Shown here: positions 21,062 through 31,939 of the stretch, one piece after another
Layout: the number at the start of each line of letters is the position of its first letter
How positions within the stretch are numbered: the first letter of the stretch is position 1
NCBI GenBank assembly: GCA_037447655.1
Contig: JBBHKE010000853.1
Coordinates: 36,873 to 100,872 of the forward strand
Length of the DNA: 64,000 bases
DNA from: Zygnema cylindricum
Taxonomy: Eukaryota; Streptophyta; Zygnematophyceae; Zygnematales; Zygnemataceae
Direction: 5' to 3'
The notes under the pieces: model-generated
Database searches by the model: none
What the model was told of the DNA's origin: nothing
What the model saw: the letters and a program-made list of their open reading frames with translations, nothing else
Program-made: the position numbers and the translations under genes

Positions 21062-21309
21062 ATGGTGGGAGGAGAGACTCCGCATAATGGATCTGGAGAG
21101 CAGGGTCGGCAAGAGAGGGCCGTACAGGAGGAAAAGTCTCAGATGTCAGAGGAGTCTGTACCCATGGAGTATATCTTTGATTCTCCGACAAAAGAAACCA
21201 GCTAGTGCTTCTTCTCCTCCTTTTCTTCCACGGTGTGATTCTCGAACATTACCCCTCCTTGGCGGAGGCCGCCAAGGCCTATGCTGAGGAAAGGAAGGAA
21301 GCCCGAGCT
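21062..21309 (+). pseudogene. Family-B gag N-terminus, interrupted by Copia-1
   Basis: The ATG at 21062 opens a frame like that at 50478: GGETPHNGSGEQ against GRGETPDNGSREQ, then EEKS and a PMEYIFDSP stretch against PMEIVFESP. A TAG follows and the reading frame shifts, but the homology continues to a YPSLAEAA-like stretch. The gag stops at 21309 where the Copia-1 LTR begins. The rest of this gypsy element is not found on the other side of Copia-1. Confidence 0.7.
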
Positions 21310-22342
21310 TGTAGAAATTAAAGGTTATTTTAATATTTTCTAGGTTTTGTAAAATGTAGAAAAGAAGCAGAGGCAGTCTGTCTCTAACGCCTCTCTCCAG
21401 CTCCCACACTTGTCGTAGTCACTGAAAGTTGGAGAGGGAGATAGAGCCATGGCCGCCTATGCTATCCCGATGGGGACGGATATTAGGTTTGTAGATTTTT
21501 ACAAAATAAATTTGACGGGCCCAATATTTGAACCTGATACCTGCCGTCCGTCAAAGTAGCCGGTAGCCATAGCCAACTAGTCTAAACCAGAGATATATGA
21601 TATAGGGTTTGATAGTTATTTAAATGTTAACATGTCAGCTATCTTCATTCAATGGGATATTTAGACATAGATACAGTTTGTAATGTACGGCGTACGGCAC
21701 ATCCAAAAGGGATACCGCGTATTTTGTTTAGAAGGCGAAACAAATATTACGCAAGTATTTATAACGGCCACGATTGTAATTCGACGGCCACTTAATCGGA
21801 CGGCCACAAAGCATGCCGAGATCGCCCAATAGATTTTTGGCGGTTTGCGGTCGACGTCACATCAATCGCCACGTGGCACAATCACATTGGATTACAGCAT
21901 CTCCGCGGATTCCAGGAACGAATCCAAAATTGACATATGTCGACTTTTTGGCCATGTCGTACAATGGCCGTACATAAAGTACAACGACACCTGTACCTTT
22001 ATGTACGATACACTATTATGATTCGTGCCGTACTTCAGTAGATAGAGTTTTAGAGATAGATAGGACTTTAAAAAATTGGTAGATAGGACCCTCTCTCCCA
22101 GAGAGCTTCTGTACAAAAGGTCAACTTTGACCTTTTATAACTTACTGCTCAGGGGAGCAAACTCAGAGATTTTTTTTGCTATCGACTCAAGGGAGTCTTG
22201 CCTTTACATGGGTGTAGGTGGTTAGAGTTTGTGTCTGCCAGGGTGGTAGTTATTCTTGCTGAAACACAAAGGGGTCAGAGTTATCCTAGAGGCTTCGTGT
22301 GAGCTGCCTACTTTGAGTTCCTATGAAGGTCTCAGAGTTATC
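21310..22342 (+). repeat. Copia-1 5' LTR (family C)
   Basis: Starts TGTAGAAATTAAAGG and ends directly before the primer-binding site. The solo copy at 32108-33139 fixes the true family borders. The gag ATG (22323) lies inside the LTR, 20 bases before its end. The LTR includes an antisense tRNA-like stretch (about 21520-21600) with a TTTGAACC B-box complement. Confidence 0.85.
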
Positions 22343-23270
22343 GGTTATAGGCCCACCATCTAAGGTGCCCATATTCAATGGAGCTGGCTTCATATACCGG
22401 GAAAGTATGATGACACGAGCTCTATGTGAGAAACGGGATTGGGGAATAGTGAGTGGACGGGTGAGGAGTCCATCCAGTCTTAGGATACCTCCAGTGTTTA
22501 CAAGAGGCAGATTTATTAGGGATGAAGATCCATCTTCAACAGAGGAGACAAATGAAGGAGAGGTGGTGGATAAAGGAAAGGAGAAGGAGAGGGTCACACC
22601 AATTGCAACTGGTTTGGCATTCATGTCACCTATTCCGAGGAACGAGGAGAATGATATCGAAACTTGGGATTACAACAATATGGCGCCGAAACACTTTATC
22701 CTTCGCCATCTTACTCAAGGGCTTCCATCTCCCCATTTGCAGGTAGAGAGGGCATCCGATATTTGGGCGGCTCTCATAGAGATGTACTGAAGTGGTACGA
22801 TTAAGCAACAACAGTTGGGTGATAAAAAAATTAAGGAGTATGTATAGAAGAGGGGAAGATGTTGGATTTTCGCAACGAGCTTGCTACACTTTTTATGGAA
22901 CTAGAGAGTGCTGGAAAAGTATTTAGTGAAAAGGAAAAGGTTAACTGTTTACTGATAAAGTTACCTGATGAGTTCGAAAACATAGTCAACCGTGTGCAGG
23001 ACATGGCAGACTCAAGGTGGATTTGGAATTCAGTGGTAGGGATGATTCTCGTTCAGGAGAATACAATTGAGATCCGAAAGGGAGGAAAGAGTGGGCAAGC
23101 TTAAGCAGCTGGGACCGATTGGAGAAACAATGATTCAAGAAAATAGGTTGGAAATTATCGAGGGGAGGGGCAAAAAAATCAAACCGAGGATTTCGGACCA
23201 AGTGCTCCGAAGGGTTTGTGCCATTTTTGTAATAAATCGGGGCACTATATGGCTGAATGCAATTAGTTAA
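22323..23270 (+). pseudogene. Copia-1 gag
   Basis: Gag packages the element RNA. Translation would start at 22323 inside the LTR and run through the primer-binding site (VIGPPSKVPIFNG). The gag core includes WGIVSG and an ILRHLTQGL stretch. A TGA after EMY at about 22787 and further frame breaks around 22800-22850 and 23103 interrupt it. LPDEFENIVNRVQ is the typical UBN2-like region. Near 23219-23260 lies a zinc knuckle of form C-x2-C-x4-H-x4-C (CHFC...H...C). The family is clear; the copy is broken. Confidence 0.85.
22343..22357 (+). other. Primer-binding site, initiator tRNA-Met anticodon arm
   Basis: GGTTATAGGCCCACC differs at one base from the complement of GGUGGGCCCAUAACC, the anticodon arm of eukaryotic initiator tRNA-Met. 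Its position immediately 3' of the LTR fits. Use of an internal tRNA segment implies a cleaved half-tRNA primer, as known for Drosophila copia. Confidence 0.75.
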
Positions 23271-23332
23271 CAGCGCTGCGGTTAAAGGAGGGGCAGACCG
23301 ATGGACCCTCGAGAGGAAAGAAAAAATCCCTT

Positions 23333-24613
23333 GTGACACAGGTACATGAAGCGGAATCCAAGGACAAGGACGATGAACTCCTATTGGATGACGAGTTTGA
23401 AGGGAAAAACGAGGTTGAAATTCCACGAAAGCAGAAATGTGCTTTCGGTGGATTGAAAGGTGAAGCATGCTGGATTGTAGATTCACGTGCATCCATGCAC
23501 ATTTGTAAAGATAAACACGTGTTCACTAAGATAAGAAAGATTCCCACCGTAGAGATAGAGTACGGGGATGGGAGGATAGTCACCACTACTCTTGTAGGAT
23601 CGGTAGATCTAAAAGTGTTAGTAGAAGGAAAGACATCTATAGTTACATTCTCCGATGTGTTGTTTATTCCGGAGCTGAACAAAAACCTCATCTCTACGTC
23701 TGTATTAGATGATAAGGGTTTTGATACTAGCACTAGGAAAGGAGTCTTTAGTGCTAGTTTTGAGGAGGAAATTTATTTCACTGCTGAAAAAGGTAGCCAA
23801 GGGATGTTTAGGCTGATTTTAAGCAATGAAAAGAAGAAACTTTATTATGCTGGTGTTCATGATATAATGTTGTGGCATAAGAGGCTTGGGCATGTGAATC
23901 TAGATAAGTTAAGAGAGATGAAAAAGATGGGAGTAGTGGAAGGGATTCAGTTTGGTGAAAGTGAGAATCTAAGTGATTGTAGGGGATGTGCTCAAGGTAA
24001 AGCACACAGGTTGCCCTTCCCAAAAACTGCCACCTATAAGGGAGAAAAGATTCTAGATTTAGTACACACAGATATTTGGGGGCCGGCCAGAGTGCCATCA
24101 CCCGGGGGGAAGAGATTTATGATGACTATAACTGATGATTGGTCTCGGTATTCCAGAGTGTATTTTTTGAAAAATAAGTCAGAGGCTCAGGAATGTTTTA
24201 AACAATATAAAGCATGGAGTGAAAAACTCCATGAAACCTCAATCAAGAGAGTAAGGAGTGACAATGGTGGCGAGTATACCTCTAACCAGTTTGAGGATTT
24301 TTTGAGAGAAGATGGAGTGCAACACCAAAAGACAGTTCCTGAAAATCCTGAGCAGAATGGTGTAGCTGAAAGATTAAATAGAACACTGAGTGATAGTGCT
24401 AGGAGTATGCTGTCCGATAAGAAGATAGGAAAGAAGTTTTGGGCCGAAGCAATGAACTGTGCAAATTATCTCAAAAATAGAGTTCTTACTTCAGCAGTAA
24501 AAGGCCAAACACCTTATGAGAGATGGACAGGCCGAAAACCAGATGTTTCACACTTAAAGGTTTTCGGTAGTCAAGTGTTCAGTTTAGACACAGATGTTCA
24601 AACTGGAAGTTAG
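23333..24613 (+). pseudogene. Copia-1 protease and integrase
   Basis: Aspartic protease: CWIVDSRASMH near 23480. The normal catalytic motif is DSGA; here the Gly is Arg, which should disable the protease. GAG-pre-integrase zinc region: LWHKRLGHVNL then CRGCAQGKAH (HHCC). Integrase core: HTDIWGP (first Asp), RSDNGGEYTS (second Asp) and ENPEQNGVAERLNR (Glu). It ends with a frame break at 24613 within the SQVFSLDTD region; the same polyprotein resumes at 24615-24680 in another frame. Confidence 0.9.
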
Positions 24614-24614
24614 A

Positions 24615-26679
24615 CCCAAAAGGAAAACCAGGATATCTACTAGGATATGATGAAGATGTAAAAGGATATAGAGTGTATGATCTCAAAAGAGAGGATATTA
24701 TTCTAGTGAAGCATCTAGTGGTTATGGATGAAGGAAAATCTATTGATCCCTTTAAGCATACAAGGACAGTCAAGATCAGATTTGAGTCAGAAAATTCTGA
24801 TGACTTTGAGCTTCCTAACTATCCAGGATTTCAAGAAGATGATGATCTTGCAGGTACGGATCAGATCGAGAAGGACCCAAATGTGGAACCCCTTGTATTA
24901 ACTCCAACCGAAGCGGAAGACGTGGTGGAAATCGACCCGGAATCAAGCGATAGGGGAGAAGTAGAAACTGTTCGGAAAAATCCAAGAGAACCATCTTTTC
25001 CGGCAACCGAGTTTGAGGGAGGAAGAAGAAGCAGCAAAAGACTGCAAGAGAGACAAGTTAACAATAAGGTAACCAAACTGTCTCACCCCGATAAACCTCA
25101 AACTTATAATGAGGCAATGACTTGTCCTGAAAGAAACCGGTGGAAAACTGCCATAAATGAGGAGATGGCCTCAATTATGGCGGCCGATACATGGGAATTG
25201 GCGGATTGTCCTCCTGACAGGAAGCCAATTGGGTGTAAGTGGGTATTTGAGCTGAAACTCAACCCGGATAACACCATTGAGCGCTACAAGGCTCGGTTAG
25301 TGGCGAAGGGATTTGCCCAGAAAGAGGGAATTGACTACGAGGAGACTTTTGCTCCGGTCGTTAGGTTTCCTTCGGTTCGGATACTTCTCAGTATGGCGGC
25401 AGCAGAAGACATGGAAGTGCATCAGATGGACATCAAGACGGCCTTCCTACATGGAGAGTTGGAAGAGGAAATTTTTATGCGACAGCCCGAAGGATTTGTG
25501 GAGCAAGGGGAGGAAAGCAAGGTATGCCGATTGATCAAATCTTTGTATGGGCTGAAACAGGCGCCCCGGCAATGGAACAAGAAGCTCGATGAGTTTCTTA
25601 CAGGTTTGGGATATATTCGGATCAGCTCAGATCACTCTATATATTTGTTTGAAGTTGAGGAAGGAATTATTTTTATTGCAATTTATGTCGATGATTTGCT
25701 TGTTTTAAGTAAATCTATGGATAAAATAAATAAGTTGAAAAATGATTTAAAAGGAAGATTTGAGATGAAGGATATGGGAGAAGCAAGGTATATTTTGGGA
25801 ATTCAGGTAGAAAGGGACAGAGAGAGAAAGATAATCAGATTAACTCAAAAAGAGGCCATTGGAAACATGTTAGAAAAATTCCAAATGGACAAGGCTAATA
25901 GTTGTACCACTCCTATGGATTTAAAGAAGGGAAGTGAGGGGAGTGAGGAAGAGGGAGTTATAATCTTAGATGATGAGGTAAGCCCGGAAGAGAAAAGATT
26001 TATGCAGACCATCCCTTATAGACAAGTAGTGGGCAGCCTAATATATTTTATGAATTGTACCCGTCCAGACATAGCCGCAGCTGTAGGAGTACTAAGTAGG
26101 AGTCTGAATGCTCCCACTAAGAAAGATTGGGAGGCAGCTAAGAGAGTCCTTAGATATCTCATAGGAACTAGGGATGTATGGTTACATTTGGGTGGGAAAA
26201 ATACTGACATCACCACTTGGAGTGATGCCAGCTATGGGGATGCTCCTATGAGGAGATGCACATCTGGATATGTATTGTATGTGGGTGATGGGGCTTGCTG
26301 CTGGAGCAGCAAGCAGCAAAAGGTCATTGCTCAGTCCACCATGGAGGCTGAGTACATGGCTTCTTGCTCTGCTGTAAAAGAATTAATGTGGGTCAAGTCT
26401 TTGCTAGGTGAGCTTGGTCAACTTAAGAGTGGTGTCCAAAAAGTGTTTTGTGATAATCAGGCTGCCATTGCCATTTCTGCCAATCCTAAACATCACTTTA
26501 AAGCCAAACACATGGACATTAGGCTTAGCTTTGTTAGAGAGAAAGTAGAAAACAAGATAATCAGTTTGGAGTATAAACCAGATAGTGAAATGGTAGCTGA
26601 TATGATGACCAAACCTGTTCCTTCCCCTAAATTAATTTTCTGCCGGGAGAAGTGTGGTCTTAAAATAAAGAGTGACTAG
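24615..26679 (+). CDS. Copia-1 reverse transcriptase and RNase H
   Basis: The open frame (from 24673, 668 codons, stop TAG 26677-26679) begins in the integrase C-terminal tail (DEGKSIDPFKHT), passes a variable acidic linker with EGGRRSSKRLQ, and enters the RVT_2 domain: WELADCPPDRKPIGCKWVF, ARLVAKGFAQKEGIDYEETF, QMDIKTAFLHGEL. The catalytic YVDD is at about 25684-25695. RNase H follows: WSDASYGDAP, STMEAEYMA, FCDNQAAI, KHMDIRLSFVRE. All expected motifs are present and the frame is open, so this is the best preserved pol segment of the window. It would be made from the Gag-Pol polyprotein, not from its own start codon. Confidence 0.92.
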
Positions 26680-26692
26680 AAAATAAGGGGAG
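26677..26692 (+). other. Copia-1 polypurine tract
   Basis: The purine run GAAAATAAGGGGAG directly precedes the 3' LTR start TGTAGAAA. Standard priming site for plus-strand cDNA. Confidence 0.8.
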
Positions 26693-27722
26693 TGTAGAAA
26701 TAAAAGGTTATTTTAGTATTTTCTAGGTTTTGCAAAATGCAGAAAAGAAGCCGAGGCAGTCTGCCTCTAACTTCTCTCTTCAGCTCCCACACTTGTCGTA
26801 GTCACTGAAGGTTGAAGAGGGAGCTAGAGCCATGGCTGCCTATGCTGATTAGAGATAGAGTTACGGGTTATAGATTTTGGTAGATTTACTAAAATGTATA
26901 ATGACGGACCTAGGGTTTGAACCTAGTACCTACCGCCCGTCAACTTAGCCTGTAGCCTTAGCCATTTAGTCTGCCATCATGCTTGAAGATATATAGTTTG
27001 ATAGATATTTAAATGTTGACACGTAGTCTATTTCATTTAACGGATCTTTAAACATAGACACACTTTGTAAAGTACGGCGTACGAAACATCCGAAACGAAT
27101 ACTGCGCATTTTGTTTAGAAAGCGAAACAAATACTGCGGAAGTATTTATGACGGTCACGATTGTAATCCGGCTTAATCGGACGGCCACGAAGCATGCCGA
27201 GATCGTGGAATATGTTTTCGGCGGTTTGCGGTTGACGTCACGTCAATTGCCACGTGGCAAAATCACATTGGATTGCGACATCTCTTGGGATTCCAAGAAC
27301 GAATCCAAAAATGGCATGTGTCGACTTGTTGGCCATGTTGTACAATATCCGTACATAAAGTACATCGGCACTTGTACCTTATGTACGATACACTATTATG
27401 ATTGGTGCCGTACTTCAGTAGATAGAGTTTAGAGAGAGATAGGACTTAGAAAAATTTGATAGATTGGACCCTCTCTCCTTGAGAGCTGCTGTACAAAAGG
27501 TCAACTTTGACCCTTCATAACTTACAGCTCAGGGGAGCAAATTCAGAGATTCTTTTTGCTATAGACTCAGGGGAGTCTTGCCTTTACAGGGGTGAAGGTG
27601 GTCTGAGTTTTTGTTTGCCAGGGTGGCAGTTATTCTTGCTGAAAGACAAAGGGGTCAGGGTTATCCTAGAGGCTTCGTGTGAGCTGCCTACTCTGAGGTC
27701 CTATGGAGGTCTCAGAGTTACA
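26693..27722 (+). repeat. Copia-1 3' LTR (family C)
   Basis: Starts TGTAGAAATAAAAGG and ends CTCAGAGTTACA. It matches the 5' LTR over its whole length with many point differences and a few small indels, so this is not a recent insertion. Antisense tRNA-like stretch at about 26902-26985. Confidence 0.85.
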
Positions 27723-28020
27723 ATACTTACATACCACTTTGAACAATCTGGTTATTGTCAAAAGTGAACTGCAGCTGATCCCTACAGGTAGAGTTTTGCA
27801 AAACTCCCAATCGAATTTGCTTCCCTTTTTTCACTCCTCGCGAAATACGGAAGTCGGCCGGTCACCTTGTATATAAACTGGGGTACGGGTGAGAAATGCA
27901 ACGCACACGAACACGAGAGAAGTTAGGGTGGAAAATAGTACACCTGAACAATTGAATATCCAAGAATTTGGCAACAATCTTAGAAATGTTGAAAATTGAT
28001 TGGACAAGTGTGAAATTGAA
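27723..28020. other. Unannotated flank of Copia-1
   Basis: No similarity to the gypsy gag left of Copia-1 was seen. No gene was found. Confidence 0.4.
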
Positions 28021-28215
28021 AGAAGTGTTTGGAAATAGTAAGAAATGTGTTAGAATTTCAACTATATGTGCACAAATTGGAAGCAATATGCAGCAATCTG
28101 CTGGAAATGTGCATAAATTGTAGAAATTTTGTAGAAATGTGCCAATATATGCGGAAATTGCAAGAAATGTGCCGAAATATGCAAAAAATTGCAATAAATG
28201 TGCAAAAATTTTCTG
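28021..28215. repeat. Degenerate GAAATGTGC repeat
   Basis: About seven loosely spaced units of the type GAAATGTGC...AAATTG (24-30 bp). Too degenerate for a fixed period. The ORFs crossing it on both strands are composition artefacts. Confidence 0.55.
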
Positions 28216-28358
28216 ATATCCTACAATGTTTTCAAATATGACCAAATGTCCAACAATGTATAATCAAAATGACAAATTTGTAACTAAGGAGAAAATGAAG
28301 ATTGTTTCAAATTGCATCAATTGTGCCAAACGCAGAATGGACGAATCGAGAAAACGAG

Positions 28359-28364
28359 TTTTTT

Positions 28365-28427
<63 letters not shown>

Positions 28428-28453
28428 TTTGTTTTTTTTTTTTTTTTTGATTT
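28359..28453. repeat. (AT)n microsatellite with T-rich borders
   Basis: A perfect alternating AT run (about 28371-28424, 27 units) is flanked by T runs on both sides. Confidence 0.95.
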
Positions 28454-29470
28454 TTGACAATATTTTTTTTTTATATAATCGAAACTGAAAAAAAACAAAA
28501 TGAATTGAAAAAAACACTAGAGAATTAGAGACAATTTTCAAGTGCACGAATACTAAGCCGATGGATGGCCACTATGCCCCACAGTCTTTTTTCATTCCTT
28601 ACAGGTGTTATCCTATCGAAAACAATCTGAATTTAGACTTAAAGAGAATAAATCAAAATAGAAACAACCGAGACGGAAAACAAAAACTGAAAATGACAAT
28701 GTGCAAAACACTTATGAGGTTTAAGATAACCAAACTCAAAAGATGGGCATAAGCTTAATAGAAATAAATACACAATTACAAGAAATAAAACCAACAAAAT
28801 GATATTCCCAACATGCAACTTCCACACTAATTAAAGTTCAGCCACACTCGGGAGAAGAAGTTTGTGTTATGAAGAAGCGATCGAAATCCACTCAAACGGA
28901 TGAAAAGAGTTGAAGGGAAACCATATAGGTCTTTGCTAAAGCGGTATAGATTAATATGTAAGGCTTTACGAGAGATTGATAATGTAATAGAAATTAGACG
29001 CTTCAAACTAAGGCCGAAAATCGCCTCTAAGCTGTCCGGACAATTTTACAAACAAAAGAACGCCTATAGAAAATCTTCAATACTGAAAATATATAATTCA
29101 TGCACTTGAAAATTGTGTACACGAAATCATCGAAAATCAACTAGGTACCAAGGCCTACGCCTAGCGAAAACAAGCCAAAAAGATTACAACGTGCTATGTA
29201 AGTATTTGCGTCTAGTTTGGATTCAGCCAATAGGCGGCCGGAACCTTATGCCCTTTTACAAAATTTATAACCTACGAATTAAAACCCTTCCTATCTACAC
29301 GTGAATGCGTGAACCTCCAAATGGTTCACGACTTAAATTTGTCCAATCGCGTCGCATTGCCAGAACTGACAGTCGCCTTGTCTGTTCGTCGCGTCAACGG
29401 TCCGGATGCCATATTTCGAACTGAGTATAAATCTGTGTCGACGGCCGAGATGCTCCCTCACACAAAACGA
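28454..29470. other. AT-rich spacer, no gene
   Basis: No domain, LTR or tRNA signature was found. A short inverted repeat GTGAACC...GGTTCAC lies at about 29309-29327. Confidence 0.4.
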
Positions 29471-29473
29471 TCA

Positions 29474-29616
29474 AATTCGTCGTCGGCAGAAATTCCGGAG
29501 CTGTAGGTACGGGAATATTACATGTAAGGCCGCGAACGCGAACATAAGTCGTCGGCGGAAATTACGGACAACATAAATATCTACGGTCCAAATCGTCATC
29601 GACGGAAATTACGAGG
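29474..29616. repeat. Three short GTCGTCGGCRGAAATT repeats
   Basis: GTCGTCGGCAGAAATTCCGG (about 29478), GTCGTCGGCGGAAATTACGG (about 29549) and TCATCGACGGAAATTACGA (about 29596) are related words. Function unknown. Confidence 0.5.
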
Positions 29617-29739
29617 AATGAATGTACGGACCTGGAAAACCAAAATAACACCCAAAAACAAATTAGTGTGGCTGCCGCCCATCCTAAAACCTAAATATAA
29701 ACAAGTAAGGTGGTCGACGAGATGCGGCATGATAGGGAA

Positions 29740-30163
29740 GCGAAAGCGAAGAGGGAGGGAGGAGGGAGGGCGGAAGGAGGGAAACGTAGGGAAAGTGTGG
29801 GGAGGGAGGGGGGACAAAGAGGAGATAAAGAAAATAAAATGGTGGAGGATGGGGGGGGGAGAGGAGGGAGGAGTATTAAAAATAAAGGATGGAAGGGGGA
29901 GGGGGAGAAGAGGGCCGAAGGGGAGAGAGGTGAGGGAAAAAAAGAGATAGAAGGACAATTAAAAAAAAATATAGATCATAAGGTAATAACAAAGCGAGGT
30001 AAACAAATTGAGGTAAAAGACCAACTCTCTCTATCTTTTCTCTTTCTTGTACCAGTTCTTACTCTTATCCATCCACGCTCCCTATCGTACCTTTTTTTAC
30101 TTCCCTATTTTCAAGCTCTTCTCTTCTGTGGGTTACAGCTGCTTAAACCCTCAATTACGTTTT

Positions 30164-30223
<60 letters not shown>

Positions 30224-30310
30224 AAAGAGAGAAAGAAAGAGAGAGAGAGAGAGAAAGAAAGAGAGAGAAAGAAAGAAAGAGAGGAAAAATGGGAGATAAG
30301 GGATATAAAA
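29740..30310. repeat. Purine-rich low-complexity block with (GA)n
   Basis: 29740-29945 is G/A-rich. 30164-30219 is a (GA)n run, followed by GAAA-type units. The long ORFs here (29618-29950, 29710-30393) encode Arg/Glu/Lys/Gly runs and are rejected as genes. Confidence 0.8.
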
Positions 30311-30430
30311 GATACAAGGGGTATAAAGAGAAAGAGGAAAGTGGTGGTTCAAAAAAAGAAAATGTGACGTTAGGGGTTAATGAAATGAGATAAAAATATA
30401 AGAGAAGGAAGGGGAGGAGGGGGGAGGAGT
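30262..30430 (+). repeat. 169-bp direct duplication, copy A
   Basis: Repeated at 30910-31078 with an offset of 648 bp, no indel and one mismatch seen (ATAAAG against ATAGAG). The similarity runs from the GAAA-type repeat through GGAGATAAGGGATATAAAAG to GGGGGGAGGAGT. Confidence 0.85.
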
Positions 30431-30909
30431 AAAACTTTGAATGGCGCTAAATGTTGAAAATGGCTTAAAAAATCAACAAGCCTTTTTGTTTGTTGGAAAA
30501 CTGGTGTTCATGTGTTTGCTTTTCCAGTTTCTTTGTTTCTATAGTTGTTGACGGGTTCTTTATTAGAATTGAAAAACAGGTTACCATACTCTTGTTTGGA
30601 CAAAGTGCCAAGATACCACACTAAAGACAAATATTAACACACCTACAAAAGAGGCAATTAAATCCTAGATAAAACTCTTTGTCAAAATGGAAAGAAGAAA
30701 TGGAAAGGACAAAAAAAAAAAAAAAAAGAGAAAGAACAGACAACATTTACACACACCCTAATAACATTCTCCAACACACACCCTAATAACATTCTCCAAC
30801 AGTTCTTTGTAGTCAATTCAAACAACAATTCTAACAAAAATAAGAAAGAAAGAAAGACAAAGAAAGAAGAAAGGAACAAAGAAAGGAAGAAAGAAAGGAA
30901 GAAAGAAAG

Positions 30910-31078
30910 AGAGAGAAAGAAAGAAAGAGAGGAAAAATGGGAGATAAGGGATATAAAAGATACAAGGGGTATAGAGAGAAAGAGGAAAGTGGTGGTTCAA
31001 AAAAAGAAAATGTGACGTTAGGGGTTAATGAAATGAGATAAAAATATAAGAGAAGGAAGGGGAGGAGGGGGGAGGAGT
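30910..31078 (+). repeat. 169-bp direct duplication, copy B
   Basis: Partner of 30262-30430. Between the two copies a 25-bp unit (ACACACCCTAATAACATTCT...) is itself doubled at about 30750-30800. Confidence 0.85.
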
Positions 31079-31939
31079 CATAATGAGAGAGAAGAAAAAA
31101 AGATGAGCCAACCTTTTTCGCACTCATTCATCATTTATGCTCTCTTTCTACTTTTTTTTTCCAATTTAATATTAAAGTTGTTTAAAGTGTTGGGTAGGTT
31201 TAGCAAACTAAAGTTTGAGAACATTTGGGTTTAGGGAACACTAAGAGAAAAAAACGAGAGGATGGTATAACGGGGCATAAAAATGAAATAAATGATAGTA
31301 AAAGGTGGTGAAGAGAGAAAAGAGAGGAAAAACGAGAAAAAAATAGGAACGTTGAAAAATTACAAAATGACCAACTCTCATTTTCCCTTCGCTTTATCCA
31401 TCGCCCTTTCGTTACATATTTACCTTCTTTTTCATTTTAACTTATCTATTACATTCTAAATATGAAACCTTTGATGTTGACCACATACTTTAGGAGAGAG
31501 AGGAAAACGAATATGAATGGAGGAAAAATATGTTAAAAAGAAACTAAAATTTACTATTTTTTTGTTGTTTTGTTTTTTTCTACTTTGTTTAGTTGTTAAA
31601 AAAAAAAAGTTGGAGAGAAGAAGATAAAAAAATAGCCACTAATCCTTTACTTTTAGCCTTTTTTTATTGTTATTTACCACATTTGGTTTTTCTCTATCGA
31701 TCTCTCACAAAAATTTTATACCATCGCTACCATATTGAAAATAGACAAAAATATCTAGGTGTCACCATATATGTATTATGTAGTTAAATCTGACTCTTTA
31801 GTGATAAATTAGATTAGGGCCATATGTAACCAAATGAGCAAATTAAAAAAAAAATATACAAAACAATTTTTTTCTCATATGTTAGTTGTAAAAAAATTGG
31901 CATATCGGGTATCGATAGTGTTGTTCTGGAAAGCTTTAG
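31079..31939. other. AT-rich spacer, no gene
   Basis: A short purine-rich stretch (31245-31345) and T/A runs only. No coding or repeat family was recognised. Confidence 0.4.

Larger units (their letters stand above)
21310..27722 (+). mobile_element. Copia-1, near-complete Ty1/copia element
   Basis: Two LTRs of about 1.03 kb in direct orientation flank gag, protease, integrase, reverse transcriptase and RNase H in the order typical of Ty1/copia. A primer-binding site follows the 5' LTR and a polypurine tract precedes the 3' LTR. The 5-bp flanks are GAGCT (left) and ATACT (right), which do not match as a target duplication. The left flank is gypsy gag and the right is unrelated DNA, so the ends probably derive from recombination or the flank was deleted. 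Stops and frameshifts make it unlikely to be autonomous now. Confidence 0.9.

Noticed and set aside
28021-28215. CRISPR-like array
   Set aside because: Units are irregular in length and sequence, with no constant repeat and unique spacers, in eukaryotic DNA.
29596-30393. Arg/Glu/Lys-rich or Ser/Leu-rich ORFs
   Set aside because: Translation of purine-rich repeats; no conserved domain.
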